DNA of 64,000 nt. Origin: Psychrobacter sp. M13 (lineage in GTDB: Bacteria > Pseudomonadota > Gammaproteobacteria > Pseudomonadales > Moraxellaceae). The notes beneath the pieces were generated by a model. That model did no database searches and had not been told where the DNA came from. It was given only the letters and a program-made list of their open reading frames with translations. The stretch covers positions 2,170,001 through 2,234,000 of the forward strand of contig NZ_CP132194.1 of assembly GCF_030718935.1 (NCBI RefSeq), given 5' to 3'. Position 1 is the stretch's first letter. Each line of letters opens with the position of its first letter. Positions 25,486-36,036 of this stretch are shown piece by piece. Made by a program: the position numbers and the translations under genes.

Positions 25486-28089
25486 TTAGGTCAACTGAGC
25501 AACGCTAATTTTATCAGCCTCTTCTGTATACTCTTCCATACGGTCGAAGTTCATGTATTTATACACTTCATCGCCCATACTGTTGAGCATACCAGCGTAC
25601 TGCTGATACTCTTCGTTCGTTGGCAGTTTGCCTAATACTGCTGCAACTGCAGCGACTTCAGCAGACGCTAGATAGACGTTAGCGCCTTGACCTAAACGGT
25701 TCGGGAAGTTACGCGTAGAGGTAGATACGGCAGTAGACTTAGGAGCGATACGTGCTTGGTTACCCATGCATAATGAACAACCTGGCATCTCAGTACGAGC
25801 GCCTGCTTGTGCATAAATATTGTAATAGCCTTCTTCCATCAACTGACGCGCATCCATCTTAGTCGGTGGCGCAATCCATAGACGAGTCTTGAGGCTACCT
25901 GCTGGCACGTCTTGCAGTAGTTTGCCTGCAGCGCGGAAGTGACCGATGTTAGTCATACAAGAACCGATGAATACTTCATCAATCGTATCGCCTGCGACAT
26001 CTGCTAAGGTTTTAGCATCGTCTGGATCATTCGGGCAGCACAGAATCGGCTCTTTGATCGTGCTCATATCGATAGTCATATCAATAGTGTATTCAGCATC
26101 TTCGTCAGCACGCATTAGGCTTGGATTAGCCAGCCACTCTTGCATCTGCTCTACACGACGACTAATAGTACGCGCATCGCCATAGCCTTCAGAGATCATC
26201 CATTTCAACAAAGTCACGTTAGAGTTTAGATACTCAGTCAGAGACTCTTCAGACAAGGTAATCGTACAACCAGCAGCACTACGCTCGGCTGAGGCGTCTG
26301 ATAACTCAAACGCTTGCTCTAGCGTTAAGTCTTCTAGACCTTCAATTTCAAGGATACGACCGTTGAACTCGTTGATTTTGCCTTTTTTATCGACAGTCAA
26401 TAAGCCATCTTTGATCGCTTGATAAGGAATAGCATGGACCAAATCACGTAGCGTGATACCAGGCTGACGCTCACCTACGAAACGCACACGGACAGACTCA
26501 GGCATATCAAGTGGCATAACACCTGTTGCTGCTGCGAACGCTACTAGACCAGAACCTGCTGGGAATGAGATACCCATTGGGAAACGAGTATGTGAATCAC
26601 CACCAGTACCTACGGTATCTGGAAGTAACATACGGTTCAACCATGAATGAATAATACCATCGCCTGGACGTAAGCTGACACCGCCACGGTTCATTATAAA
26701 ATCAGGCAATGTATGCTGAGTCTCGACGTCGACTGGCTTTGGATAAGCGGCCGTATGACAGAAAGACTGTAATACTAGATCCGCTTGGAAACCTAAACAC
26801 GCTAAGTCTTTTAGCTCATCACGGGTCATAGGGCCAGTAGTATCTTGCGAGCCGACTGTGGTCATTTTTGGTTCACAGTACATGCCTGGGCGTACACCTG
26901 GTAGGCCACAAGCTTTACCGACCATTTTTTGTGCAAGTGTATAGCCTTTGCCCGTATCTACTGGCTCTTCTGGCTTGGCAAAGACATCAGAATGCTCAAG
27001 ACCCATATATTCGCGAGCACGATTGGTCAAACCGCGACCAACGATCAATGGAATACGGCCACCAGCACGAACTTCGTCGAGTAGCGTCGGCGAGTTTAGC
27101 TTAAAGGTTGATAATACTTCCTCAGAGTCATGGGTAGTGATTTTGCCTTCATACGGATAGATATCGAACACATCACCCATGTTTAGGTTATCAACGTTGA
27201 TTTTCTCAATAGGTAGTGCGCCTGAATCTTCCATGGTGTTAAAGAAGATAGGAGCAATATTATTACCCAGTACTAGACCGCCACCACGTTTGTTTGGCAC
27301 GTTAGGGATATCTTCACCCATTAACCATAGTACTGAGTTAGTCGCAGATTTACGGCTAGAGCCTGTACCAACCACATCACCGACATAAGCTAATGGAAAG
27401 CCTTTTTCTTTTAGAGTTTCAATCTGCTTCATTGAGCCGACCACACCCTCGTCATCAGCGACAATGCCATCACGAGAGTTTTTGTGCATAGCTAAGGCAT
27501 GTAATGGAATATCAGGACGGCTCCACGCATCTTGCGCAGGAGATAAATCATCAGTATTGGTCTCGCCGGTGACTTTAAACGTCGTATACGTTGACTTCTC
27601 AGGTACTGCCGCGCGATTAGTGAACCATTCAGCATCTGCCCAAGATTGGACAACTTCTTTAGCGATAGTATTGCCCGCTTCAGATTTTTCAGTCACATCA
27701 TTGAACGCATCAAATACTAGCAAGGTTTTCTTTAGTGCCTCAGCAGCCTCTTGTGCAACCTCTTGGTCATCTAAAGCGGCAACTAATGGCTGTACGTTGT
27801 AGCCACCCTGCATCGTACCTAAAATTTGTACCGCTTTTTTCTTATTAATAAGTGATGATGTCGCCTCGCCTTTCACGATAGCGGCCAAAAATGCAGCTTT
27901 GACATAAGCCGCTTGATCAACACCTGCTGGAATACGATTTTCAAGCAAGTTCATTAAGAACTCATCTTCGCCCGCTGGTGGGTTTTTTAGGAGTTCAACT
28001 AAATCAGCTACTTGATGCTCGTTAAGGGGAAGGGGTACAATTCCTAGCTCGGCACGTTCTGCGACATGTTTACGATAAGCTTCTAACAC
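25486..28089 (-). CDS. acnB: Aconitate hydratase B / 2-methylisocitrate dehydratase
   Basis: About 867 residues. AcnB interconverts citrate and isocitrate through a [4Fe-4S] cluster in the TCA cycle and also hydrates 2-methylaconitate. Cluster motifs are seen: the cysteine in [14 protein letters not shown] and the pair in [13 protein letters not shown]. The N-terminal HEAT-like domain and the [16 protein letters not shown] swivel-domain stretch are also present. Start choice: the GTG at 28089 has GAGG nine bases before it and gives [17 protein letters not shown], which lines up with E. coli AcnB from its first residue. The ATG at 28098 and TTG at 28107 lack a spaced ribosome site. It is a single gene with its own terminator. 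Confidence 0.95.
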   Translation of the reverse strand: MLEAYRKHVAERAELGIVPLPLNEHQVADLVELLKNPPAGEDEFLMNLLENRIPAGVDQAAYVKAAFLAAIVKGEATSSLINKKKAVQILGTMQGGYNVQPLVAALDDQEVAQEAAEALKKTLLVFDAFNDVTEKSEAGNTIAKEVVQSWADAEWFTNRAAVPEKSTYTTFKVTGETNTDDLSPAQDAWSRPDIPLHALAMHKNSRDGIVADDEGVVGSMKQIETLKEKGFPLAYVGDVVGTGSSRKSATNSVLWLMGEDIPNVPNKRGGGLVLGNNIAPIFFNTMEDSGALPIEKINVDNLNMGDVFDIYPYEGKITTHDSEEVLSTFKLNSPTLLDEVRAGGRIPLIVGRGLTNRAREYMGLEHSDVFAKPEEPVDTGKGYTLAQKMVGKACGLPGVRPGMYCEPKMTTVGSQDTTGPMTRDELKDLACLGFQADLVLQSFCHTAAYPKPVDVETQHTLPDFIMNRGGVSLRPGDGIIHSWLNRMLLPDTVGTGGDSHTRFPMGISFPAGSGLVAFAAATGVMPLDMPESVRVRFVGERQPGITLRDLVHAIPYQAIKDGLLTVDKKGKINEFNGRILEIEGLEDLTLEQAFELSDASAERSAAGCTITLSEESLTEYLNSNVTLLKWMISEGYGDARTISRRVEQMQEWLANPSLMRADEDAEYTIDMTIDMSTIKEPILCCPNDPDDAKTLADVAGDTIDEVFIGSCMTNIGHFRAAGKLLQDVPAGSLKTRLWIAPPTKMDARQLMEEGYYNIYAQAGARTEMPGCSLCMGNQARIAPKSTAVSTSTRNFPNRLGQGANVYLASAEVAAVAAVLGKLPTNEEYQQYAGMLNSMGDEVYKYMNFDRMEEYTEEADKISVAQLT

Positions 28090-28482
28090 AATAGTCATCC
28101 TCGTCAATGAATTACTAGCGCAACACGTGGGTAGTCGGAATGACCGCCTGCGTCGATACGCTAAAGGGGATATTATGCCTGCTAATATAGCTCAAAACGC
28201 CCAAAATGTTAATGACCAATCTATAGTTAGCTTATATTAAAGGCCATATTGAACATTTATTAGAAAAATAGTGTCATAAATAATGTGATTACTACACCTT
28301 TAATAATAGTGCTTAACACCCTAACCAGCTGACGATGAGCGCTTAAATAAAGACAGAACGACTGCTATACTCTTTATCATTTAAGATTTATCTCGTTACA
28401 TCTGATGGTTATATCGTTTTTTATACTATTTTTAGTAAGACTACTTTTTGACACGCCTAATTATAAACTCAAGGATAATCTC
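28090..28482. other. Divergent intergenic region between acnB and the CMD-family gene
   Basis: 393 bases without a supported gene. The open frame begins at 28405, but its first 26 codons (hydrophobic, no ribosome site) look untranslated. The region probably holds both promoters; no operator was recognised. Confidence 0.55.
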
Positions 28483-28911
28483 ATGGAAAACAAGTCGATA
28501 AAAGAGAGTAATAATCTAAGCCATAATGAAAACTATGAAAATGGATTAAAGGTTCGTACTGACGTTATGGGAGCCGCCCATGTACAGCGCTCTCTTGATG
28601 CAGCAACACCATTCACCCAGCCCTTGCAAGATTGGATTATAGAACACGCTTGGGGTAGCACTTGGCAGGATGAGTCGATATTACCGCGCAAGTACCGCTC
28701 GCTGATTACTATTAGTTTTTTGATTGCGCAAAAAAGCCCTACTGAGCTCAAAGGACACATTCGCGGTGCTATTAATAATGGCGCTAGTGTCGCTGAGATC
28801 AGAGAGGTATTGATGCACAGTCTGCCCTACTGCGGTGCCCCTGCCACTCAAGAAGCATTCCGCGCCGCTATAGAGGTGCTCAATGAGATGGATATTGATA
28901 TAAACAAATAG
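28483..28911 (+). CDS. Carboxymuconolactone decarboxylase (CMD) family protein
   Basis: 142 residues from ATG 28483, which has AAGGA seven bases upstream. CMD family: the segment LPRKYRSLITISFLIAQKSPTELKGHIRGAINNG, then EIREVLMHSLPYCGAPATQEAF, the usual CMD helix with a conserved Pro-Tyr-x-Gly. It resembles gamma-carboxymuconolactone decarboxylase-like and AhpD-like small all-helical proteins. The AhpD CxxC pair is absent, so peroxidase activity is unlikely and a decarboxylase or lactone role is favoured. No pathway partners are adjacent. Confidence 0.85.
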   Translation: MENKSIKESNNLSHNENYENGLKVRTDVMGAAHVQRSLDAATPFTQPLQDWIIEHAWGSTWQDESILPRKYRSLITISFLIAQKSPTELKGHIRGAINNGASVAEIREVLMHSLPYCGAPATQEAFRAAIEVLNEMDIDINK

Positions 28912-29068
28912 TAAAACGTTAATCGATAATAGCTTTAGCAAGAATGCTGAAAAATGATGTAATTTTTGTTATAATCAATCTATCAAAAACCCTTTCTTAT
29001 TTTTTAAAAACAGTCAATAAAACCCCTATATTATAAAGGTTTAGATTATAAGGATTTAGGATAAGCCT

Positions 29069-30115
29069 ATGAGTTCACTAGCCGTACAAACGCATGTTCC
29101 TGCTGCCAAAGCCAAACCCAAAAAAGCCATTCAAGGCGAAAAGTTACGTGGCTACGATAAGGTTGCGCGTATCCCAATTAAAGTCATCCCGACCGTCGAG
29201 GCGAAGAAAAAGCCAGACTGGATTCGGGTCAAGCTATCCTCTCCTGCTGAGGTGGCACGTATCAAAGCCAAACTGCGTGAGCAAAAGCTCTATACTGTCT
29301 GTGAAGAGGCTGCCTGCCCTAATCTAGCGCAGTGCTTCTCTGATGGTACGGCGACCTTTATGATTATGGGTGATATTTGTACTCGTCGTTGTCCGTTCTG
29401 TGACGTCGGTCATGGTCGCCCTAATGAGCTGGATAAAGATGAACCGCGCCATACTGCTGAAACTATTTTAGGTCTTGAGCTTAAGTATGCCGTTATTACC
29501 TCTGTTGATCGTGATGATCTAAAAGATGGTGGTGCTAATCATTTCGTTGAAGTGCTAAACGAGTCGCGTGCGCTAAGTCCGAATTGCTTAATTGAAATCT
29601 TAGTGCCTGATTTCCGCGGGCGTATGGACATCGCGCTTGATTTGCTAACAGAGACCGCGCCCGATGTGTTTAACCATAATATCGAAACTGTGCCGCGTCT
29701 GTATAAAGCCTTCCGTCCAGGCTCTGATTATCAGCATTCCTTAGATCTGCTTAAGTTATATAAAGAGCGTCGTCCTGATATCGCCACCAAATGCGGCTTC
29801 ATGGTTGGTTTGGGTGAGACCGAAGAAGAGATTTATAAACTACTTGATGATTTAAAAGCGCACAATGTCGATATGATTACCGTTGGTCAGTACTTGCAAC
29901 CTAGCAAAAACCATGCGCCTGTTGATCGTTACGTGCATCCTGATGAGTTCCAGCGTTATATGGACTACGGTAAAAAGATTGGCTTCTTTAATATTTGGGC
30001 AGGGCCTATGGTGCGCTCTAGCTACTTTGCCGATCGTCAGTACTATGGCGAAGATTGCCCAGCACCGATTCGCAGCAAAAAAGCGCTTGAGGCTGAAGGT
30101 AAATTGGGTTGTTAG
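29069..30115 (+). CDS. lipA: Lipoyl synthase
   Basis: 348 residues. LipA inserts two sulfurs into octanoyl groups on E2 and GcvH proteins using radical SAM chemistry. Both iron-sulfur motifs are complete: the auxiliary-cluster cysteines C78, C83 and C89 ([12 protein letters not shown]) and the radical SAM triad C104, C108 and C111 (CTRRCPFC). The C-terminal [14 protein letters not shown] is typical and includes the conserved RSSY serine. The N-terminus is about 30 residues longer than in E. coli. AGGATAAGCC precedes ATG 29069. lipB is not adjacent. A terminator follows directly. Confidence 0.97.
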   Translation: MSSLAVQTHVPAAKAKPKKAIQGEKLRGYDKVARIPIKVIPTVEAKKKPDWIRVKLSSPAEVARIKAKLREQKLYTVCEEAACPNLAQCFSDGTATFMIMGDICTRRCPFCDVGHGRPNELDKDEPRHTAETILGLELKYAVITSVDRDDLKDGGANHFVEVLNESRALSPNCLIEILVPDFRGRMDIALDLLTETAPDVFNHNIETVPRLYKAFRPGSDYQHSLDLLKLYKERRPDIATKCGFMVGLGETEEEIYKLLDDLKAHNVDMITVGQYLQPSKNHAPVDRYVHPDEFQRYMDYGKKIGFFNIWAGPMVRSSYFADRQYYGEDCPAPIRSKKALEAEGKLGC

Positions 30116-30140
30116 TAAAGTAAAATATTTGTAATAAATA

Positions 30141-30165
30141 AGAGGTCAACTATGACCTCTTTTTA
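30141..30165 (+). terminator. Terminator of lipA
   Basis: AGAGGTCA, loop ACTA, TGACCTCT, then TTTTT. Confidence 0.93.
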
Positions 30166-30336
30166 TATGGTCTTTTTACTGACGTCTTAATTTTTTATTT
30201 ATGCAACAAGTCCAATTGTCCAGAATGATTAAGAACCGATAGTTAGTAGCCTATACACAAAATAACCCCCTCTCAAGTCATCAAAGGAGGACTATTTTAT
30301 AGTGCTTTATTCTTTTTCTCTCAAGACTCCTTAAAT

Positions 30337-31248
30337 CTAAGGCGTACCCGCATGAGCTACTTTTACTTGGGTAGAGAGCATGCGAGCTTTGGTTTCAGCC
30401 TTACGTGAAGCTTCATCCCAATCAGGTGCAGCGCACATATATAGTGTTTTACCATCAGGCCCGCCAAGAGCCACTGCAAATACACCCTCGGATTCGGTAT
30501 TGACAGTCTCTAAGATTTCGCCACCCTCCGCTATTCTCAGGGCTTGCTGATTGAGGGTATTAGCAATCCAAACCGCTCCTTCACTATCTAATGCTAGTCC
30601 ATCAGGTAAAATTTTGGCATTGCCAATACGCACGCCAAGATCAGGCTCAGCGCCAAGCTCTCCATAGTTAGCAAAATCGCGTCTTTCACCTAGCGTGCCA
30701 TCTTCTAATATATCGAATTGAGAGATTTTATTACCAAATAGCTCATTGACGATTAAAGTCTTTTCATCAGCAGAGATCACCATCCCGTTGGCAAACGCTA
30801 AGCCCTCTGCAACCACCTGTGAGCTACCGTCTGGCTTAACGAGTACTAGACCAGCAGCTTCATAACCAGCACCGCCCATTAAGTCAAAGCCAAAATTACC
30901 GACATAAGCATTGCCATTGGGAGCGACAACCATATCGTTAGCATGACCGCCACAGTGCTCAGAGATGTCAGCATGCACTACCAACTCACCATCATTCTCT
31001 AAGCGCATTACTTTACGGTCTCTCATTGATACTACTAGCATACGTCCATCAGGTAACCAGCCTAATCCAGATGGCTGCTCATCAATGCGAACGATTTCTT
31101 CTGCGGCACCGTCATCGTTTACTCGATAAACGCCTTGAGTATAAAAATCAACGAACCACAAAGCGCCTTCATGCCAGCGCGGCCCTTCTAAATAATGAAA
31201 ACCATCGACTACAACGTCGAGTTTATATTCTGATTGAGCATTTTGCAT
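30337..31248 (-). CDS. SMP-30/gluconolactonase/LRE family protein
   Basis: 303 residues from ATG 31248, selected because AAGGA lies eight bases before it; the frame extends 21 codons further without support. A six-bladed propeller lactonase family: LEGPRWHEGALWFVDF near the N-terminus, the metal-site Glu in EGPRWH, GLGWLPDGRMLVV, GGHANDMVVAPNGNAYVGNFG (with the Asn-Asp ligands) and PDGLALDSEGAVWIAN. These enzymes hydrolyse sugar or other lactones with calcium or zinc. It follows the iron alcohol dehydrogenase on the same strand by about 89 bases and may be co-transcribed, which would suggest dehydrogenation and then lactone opening. The substrate is unknown. Confidence 0.9.
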   Translation of the reverse strand: MQNAQSEYKLDVVVDGFHYLEGPRWHEGALWFVDFYTQGVYRVNDDGAAEEIVRIDEQPSGLGWLPDGRMLVVSMRDRKVMRLENDGELVVHADISEHCGGHANDMVVAPNGNAYVGNFGFDLMGGAGYEAAGLVLVKPDGSSQVVAEGLAFANGMVISADEKTLIVNELFGNKISQFDILEDGTLGERRDFANYGELGAEPDLGVRIGNAKILPDGLALDSEGAVWIANTLNQQALRIAEGGEILETVNTESEGVFAVALGGPDGKTLYMCAAPDWDEASRKAETKARMLSTQVKVAHAGTP

Positions 31249-31337
31249 AGCGACTATCCTTAAGTGACTGTTTAACTTCCTTGTTATGATAAACACCAAC
31301 AATAACGTCATCTAAACCGTCTTTATGGCGAAAAACC

Positions 31338-32501
31338 TTACATTATCTCCTTATAAATAGCGTTAACTTGTTCCAAATCTATATCTTTAGGGTTAGTTTC
31401 GATGAGACGCATATAAGTGTTGATGACGATATCTGCTAAAGCGGGAATATCATCCTCAAAGATATCCAACTCACTAAGACGATATTTGAGACCGCTCATT
31501 TGTAAAAAGTATTTTAATTGATCAATAAGCTGATTCGCAGCGGCTAAATCGGATATATCGTTTGTTTGCACAGGCATAACTGCGCGAGCCAGCTCGGCAT
31601 AAAGTGGCGCTGCTTCTGGCAAATTAAAAGCAAATACAGGGCACATAACTAAGGCATTACCATGACCGTGTGGAATATGAAAGGTGATACTAAGCGGGTA
31701 CGAGAGACCATGTACGGCCGCAACAGACGAATTGACAAAGGCGATACCGGCAAGGGTCGAACCTAATAACATATCGGTACGAGCTCTGATATCATCGCCG
31801 TGGTTAAGCACTTGCTCAAAGTTATTCCATAGCAATTGTAGGCCTTTAATAGCAAGCGTATCAGATATAGGATTCTTTTTGGTACGGCTGGTATAAGCTT
31901 CGATACAATGTACCATTGCATCTAAAGCGGTAGCCGCTGTGATATGACGAGGTAGCTTCAAGGTCAAGGTGGCGTCTAAGATTGCGACATCAGGTAGGAT
32001 TTTGGGCGTATAAATAGCTTTTTTACTGCCATCTATAGCAGTAATTACTGAGACAAAGGTAGACTCTGCACCAGTACCAGCGGTAGTAGGAATGGCAAAC
32101 AGAGGTACCTTTTTGAACTCACTCAAATCGGCATCTAAAATATCGCTAATTGAGTCAAAAGCATTGGCATGTAAAGCAACAATTTTGGCAGTATCGATGG
32201 AGCTGCCGCCCCCTAGACCGATAATTAAGTCGCATTGATGATATCTTGCCGAACTTATAGCTTCGTTAACCATATCAACGGGTGGATCTGCAATCACATT
32301 ATCGAAAACAATCACCTTGATGCCAGCTTGTTGTAGCGACTGCTGCGCGATATCAACATAGCCCAACTGCTTGATACCAGCGTCGGTGACGATCATCGCT
32401 GACGTAGCTGCATACTGTTTCGCCAAGTTGCCAAGCTTATCGCGCATGCTGTTGACTTCGCTAATAATATGACCATTGCTATAAAACTCAATCCCTGTCA
32501 T
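31338..32501 (-). CDS. Iron-containing alcohol dehydrogenase
   Basis: 387 residues of the group III ADH family. The nucleotide-binding GGGSSIDTAK (about 96-105) is clear, as is the metal region: TAGTGAESTFVSV, the helix with AMVHCIEAYTS, and SYPLSITFHIPHGHGNAL with its histidines. The protein oxidises or reduces an alcohol/aldehyde with NAD(P). Substrates in the family range from ethanol and propanediol to 4-hydroxybutyrate and maleylacetate; YPL-x-x-x-HIPHGxGNA is found in most. The ATG at 32501 has a plausible GGGTATA upstream. It is upstream of the SMP-30 lactonase gene. Confidence 0.93.
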   Translation of the reverse strand: MTGIEFYSNGHIISEVNSMRDKLGNLAKQYAATSAMIVTDAGIKQLGYVDIAQQSLQQAGIKVIVFDNVIADPPVDMVNEAISSARYHQCDLIIGLGGGSSIDTAKIVALHANAFDSISDILDADLSEFKKVPLFAIPTTAGTGAESTFVSVITAIDGSKKAIYTPKILPDVAILDATLTLKLPRHITAATALDAMVHCIEAYTSRTKKNPISDTLAIKGLQLLWNNFEQVLNHGDDIRARTDMLLGSTLAGIAFVNSSVAAVHGLSYPLSITFHIPHGHGNALVMCPVFAFNLPEAAPLYAELARAVMPVQTNDISDLAAANQLIDQLKYFLQMSGLKYRLSELDIFEDDIPALADIVINTYMRLIETNPKDIDLEQVNAIYKEIM

Positions 32502-32883
32502 TTTATATACCCTTATTCGCTAAACTTCAATCATCATATAAGTACTTAGTCTATTAATAATACAGCTTTCCAAGCTAATGGCTAGCAAGTTTTATAAATT
32601 TATACTCACAAAAGACTTCAAGCAAATAACGACTTAAGAGGACAACTATATTGTGTAGTGTCTACATTTGGTATTTTGAGTAGGTCGTTGATCTTTGAGC
32701 ATTATTACTTTGCAGCAAGTTAAGACTTTCGGGCAAGCAATATAGGCTAGTTAAGATACAGTCACTAAAATTACCGCTAAGCTTTTGAGTACTGTCGTCA
32801 TGAGATTGCTACACAAGGAAGCTGAGATGATGCTATATTTTCAACTAATAAATTATGATTACTTTTATATTAAGGATTGGTCA
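32502..32883. other. Intergenic region between the alcohol dehydrogenase and GFA genes
   Basis: 382 bases. An open frame begins at 32785, but its first 33 codons lack a ribosome site and family similarity, so they are treated as leader. No RNA gene or inverted repeat was recognised. Confidence 0.5.
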
Positions 32884-33354
32884 ATGAGCAATAAGTTTAC
32901 TCCGCAACAAGGCTCGTGCTCCTGTTATAGCAACACTTACAATATTAAAAATAAGCCTGTTGCCCGCTTTATCTGTCACTGTACTATTTGCCAAGAGTTT
33001 ACAGGCGAAGATTTTAATGATGTGACCGTTTTACTTAAATCTGATGTCGATGATTTGAATCTAATTAGAACTAAGTTTCGTCGCTGGAAGCTGCCACCAA
33101 ACATCAAACGTGGCCTTTGCACTCGCTGTAACAAACCAAGCATAGAGATGGCGGTATCTGGTAACCTTATCTTAATACCGACAACTAATTATCCTGATGT
33201 AGCTGCCCTACCCAAGCCTAGTATGCATCTATTTTATAATCGCCGTGTCGAAGATATCGATGATGATTTGCCCAAGTATAAGGGCTTTTTGCAAAGTCAG
33301 ACGATGATGGCTAAAGCACTGGCTAAGGGTATTTATAAAAGAGCTAAGCGCTAG
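32884..33354 (+). CDS. GFA-family zinc protein (CENP-V/Gfa-like)
   Basis: 156 residues from ATG 32884 (AAGGA seven bases upstream). The GFA fold binds zinc through cysteines; motifs seen are GSCSCYSN (first pair), FICHCTICQEFTG (CxC-x-x-C) and GLCTRCNKPSIE. Members act as, or resemble, glutathione-dependent formaldehyde-activating enzymes, but many are of unknown substrate. Here the first motif is GSCSC instead of the usual GSCxCG. A basic tail (KRAKR) ends the protein. It is convergent with the TRAP permease gene. A second family member is at 62524. Confidence 0.85.
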   Translation: MSNKFTPQQGSCSCYSNTYNIKNKPVARFICHCTICQEFTGEDFNDVTVLLKSDVDDLNLIRTKFRRWKLPPNIKRGLCTRCNKPSIEMAVSGNLILIPTTNYPDVAALPKPSMHLFYNRRVEDIDDDLPKYKGFLQSQTMMAKALAKGIYKRAKR

Positions 33355-33377
33355 TAATAATAGCTAAAAACCTAAAA

Positions 33378-33404
33378 AAAGAGGTCTTAATAGACCTCTT
33401 TTTT
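33378..33404. terminator. Bidirectional terminator between GFA and TRAP genes
   Basis: AAAGAGGTCT, loop TAAT, AGACCTCTTT, flanked by A and T runs on both strands. Confidence 0.93.
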
Positions 33405-33419
33405 ATTCAAAACTATATT

Positions 33420-35504
33420 TTAAATGCTTACTGTTGGCGTGGGCTCGCCACTGTTTTTAATATTTAGCACAGCAATGGCGATAACGATTGCCCCACCTGC
33501 TAATCCAGTCGTTAAGCCAGGGTAAATCAATAACAAGGCACCAACGGCCAAAATACCACGTATCATTGGACTCATCTCACTTTTAAAATAGCCTTCTAAC
33601 GCTGCACTAAGCGCCAATACACCAGCAATCGATGTCAAAACGACGGTGATAATATCGATAATGGGAGGTAGCGGAAACTCTTTGACTGTGACTGCAAGTC
33701 CTGTAGGATCGATCATCAGCATCGCAGGGCTATAGATAAACATAAACGGTATAATAAATCCTGCTAGAGCTAGTTTTAGTGATAAGAATCCCGTCTTCAT
33801 CGGATCACCACCTGAAATACCAGCACCAGCGAATGCCGCTAGACACACTGGCGGAGTAATATTGGCAAAGATACCAAAATAAAACACAAACATGTGCGCG
33901 GATAGAATAGGAATGTCAAATCCTGCCAGTGCTGGCGCAGCCATAGTCGCAGTAATAATATAGGCAGGGATAGAAGGCAAGCCCATTCCTAACACCATTG
34001 ATGCTAGCATAGTCAATATCAAGGTAAGAAATAGCGACCCTGCGCCAAGCGTCACAATCGATGAAGTCATTACTGTACCAAAGCTGGTCAAACTGACCAC
34101 ACCAATGATAATACCAACTACCGCACAAGCTGCCATTACTGCCAGTGACTGACGCGCGCCATCTTCTAAAGCGCCTAGGATATCGTTAATCCCCATTCGG
34201 GTCTCTTTACGTAGCATACTTATCACTACTGTAAAGCCAATAGTATAAGCTGCTGCATACCCTACTGGTACGTTTTGGATCAAAAGATAAATCAGAAATA
34301 CGATAGGCAGTAGCATATGTCCACGCGCTTTTAATACTTCTTTTACTTGCGGTAGGTTTTCTTTAGCGATACCTTTTAGGTCGCGACGCCCTGCCCGAAA
34401 ATGTACTTGGGCAATCACGCCCAAATAATAGAGTATTGCTGGTAATAACGCGGCTAATGCAATGGTACTATAAGGTAAGCCTGTAGTCTCCGCCATGATA
34501 AAAGCGCTAGCACCCATAATAGGCGGCAAAATTTGTCCACCGACTGATGCACTAGCTTCCACAGCACCAGCGAAATCTTTATGATAGCCAACCTTTTTCA
34601 TTAGCGGAATAGTAAAAGCGCCAGTACTTACGACGTTCGATAAAGCTGAGCCATTAATACTGCCCATAAAGCCACTTGATATGACCGCGACTTTAGCTGG
34701 GCCGCCCTTTTTATCGCCTGCCAGCGCTAAAGCTAAGTCATTGAATAACTGTCCCATACCAGAACGCGCTAAAAATGCACCAAATAGAATAAATAGAAAA
34801 ATGAAAGTAACGGACGCACCAATCGCGACAGAATATAAACCTTCGGTTTTTAAAAAGAGCTGACCGAAAATATCGCCAAAATCATAAGGTCTTGTAAGTA
34901 GGCGATTCGGCATAAAGGCCATATGACTAATGAATGGATATAACAAAAATATAGACGCCAATATCGGCAAAATCCAACCTGTAATACGTCGGCTGCCTTC
35001 GAGTACACAAATCACAGTGATAATAGAGAATATAACATCGGCTTGATTGGCGATACCACCGCGCGAAGTCACGATGTCTTGGTATTCATAAATAAGATAA
35101 GTCATACCAGATAAAGACAGTACAAACCAAATCCAGTCATACCAAGCGACTTTTTTGCGGCTGCTGGTTTTATTAGCAGGGAAAATTAGAAAGATCAAAG
35201 CAAATCCAACACCGACGTGAACGGAGCGTTGTAGCAATGCTGGCATAGGATTGAAAGTTATATATAAATGAAACAACGAATATAGAATGCAGATAAGTGC
35301 GATAAAATACTTTACAGGTCCATGAGTAATATGACGAGTAATAGATTCTCTATCATACTTTTCTAATATAGCTTGAGTGACATTAGGATCAACATCATCA
35401 CTGCTATTACTAGCAGTATTGGGAGTGGTAGATACATCAGTTAAGCGCGCGTCTTCATTGAGTACAGAAGACTTGCCATTATTAGCCGTCACTTGAGAGG
35501 TCAT
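33420..35504 (-). CDS. TAXI-type TRAP transporter fused permease (4TM+12TM)
   Basis: 694 residues, about 17 membrane spans. A DctQ-like four-span part (about 60-170) is fused to a DctM-like part. DctM motifs seen: SGSGSINGSALSNVVSTGAFTIPL-type region (about 285-305, GSINGSALSNV), ASASVGGQILPPIMGASAF, GLPSIPAYIITATMAAPAL and FYFGIFANITPPVCLAAFAGAGISGGDPMKTG. TRAP systems use a sodium or proton gradient with a periplasmic binding protein, here the TAXI protein encoded upstream. The 5' end overlaps the DUF1850 gene by 23 bases. The likely substrate is a dicarboxylate, glutamate or similar. Confidence 0.93.
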   Translation of the reverse strand: MTSQVTANNGKSSVLNEDARLTDVSTTPNTASNSSDDVDPNVTQAILEKYDRESITRHITHGPVKYFIALICILYSLFHLYITFNPMPALLQRSVHVGVGFALIFLIFPANKTSSRKKVAWYDWIWFVLSLSGMTYLIYEYQDIVTSRGGIANQADVIFSIITVICVLEGSRRITGWILPILASIFLLYPFISHMAFMPNRLLTRPYDFGDIFGQLFLKTEGLYSVAIGASVTFIFLFILFGAFLARSGMGQLFNDLALALAGDKKGGPAKVAVISSGFMGSINGSALSNVVSTGAFTIPLMKKVGYHKDFAGAVEASASVGGQILPPIMGASAFIMAETTGLPYSTIALAALLPAILYYLGVIAQVHFRAGRRDLKGIAKENLPQVKEVLKARGHMLLPIVFLIYLLIQNVPVGYAAAYTIGFTVVISMLRKETRMGINDILGALEDGARQSLAVMAACAVVGIIIGVVSLTSFGTVMTSSIVTLGAGSLFLTLILTMLASMVLGMGLPSIPAYIITATMAAPALAGFDIPILSAHMFVFYFGIFANITPPVCLAAFAGAGISGGDPMKTGFLSLKLALAGFIIPFMFIYSPAMLMIDPTGLAVTVKEFPLPPIIDIITVVLTSIAGVLALSAALEGYFKSEMSPMIRGILAVGALLLIYPGLTTGLAGGAIVIAIAVLNIKNSGEPTPTVSI

Positions 35505-36015
35505 GACAAAATTTCCTGTTTAGTCTGTCCATTAGATTATAGGCTTTGGGTGTAATCTTCACCTCAGAATAGTCAGGCACCCATTGATGAATCAATAATC
35601 GATGGTCTGCATAATTTAGTTCACCCTGAGTTAATCTTGAGACCACCCAGTTCAAATTGGGTAGGCTTTCATTAATCTGATAGCCTATATATCCTGATTT
35701 TTGTATTGATGAGAGCGCCTCAGTTGAAGGTGTACCTGCTCCAAATGCTTGGAAATAAGTATTAGTTAGCAGTAGCTCATCACGCTGACGACTATACTGC
35801 TCCTCCCACCATTGTTTTTCTACAGAGTGAATCCAGCGTAATTGAAAGTCAGGTTCGATGAAATAACAAACCACTGCTTCAGCACTATCAGAGTCTCTAA
35901 ATCTCTCAGATTCTCCAATGCTGATCTCAGTGACCCATTGCTTTGCTGTGAATACCCATATCATGAATAGACCTAGCGCAACAAATACTGCTGCGCCAAT
36001 TAACCATTTAAGCAT
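35482..36015 (-). CDS. DUF1850 accessory protein of the TAXI-TRAP system
   Basis: 177 residues. One N-terminal membrane span (AVFVALGLFMIWVFTA, about 9-24) anchors a periplasmic domain with the DUF1850 hallmarks FQLRWIHSVEKQWWEEQYS, LLLTNTYFQAFGAGTPST and VSRLTQGELNYADHRLLIH. DUF1850 genes occur between the binding protein and permease genes of TAXI-TRAP operons, as here; the role is unknown but must be tied to that transporter. It overlaps the permease start by 23 bases and lies 21 bases after the binding-protein gene. Confidence 0.88.
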   Translation of the reverse strand: MLKWLIGAAVFVALGLFMIWVFTAKQWVTEISIGESERFRDSDSAEAVVCYFIEPDFQLRWIHSVEKQWWEEQYSRQRDELLLTNTYFQAFGAGTPSTEALSSIQKSGYIGYQINESLPNLNWVVSRLTQGELNYADHRLLIHQWVPDYSEVKITPKAYNLMDRLNRKFCHDLSSDG

Positions 36016-36036
36016 TTAGAAGATGATATCCAGTGT

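Noticed and set aside
26868..27388. Several plus-strand frames inside acnB
   Set aside because: They are shadow frames within a conserved AcnB sequence, without independent support.
28405..28482. Upstream extension of the CMD-family frame
   Set aside because: The hydrophobic N-terminal part lacks a ribosome site, while ATG 28483 has a good one and starts the family-like part.
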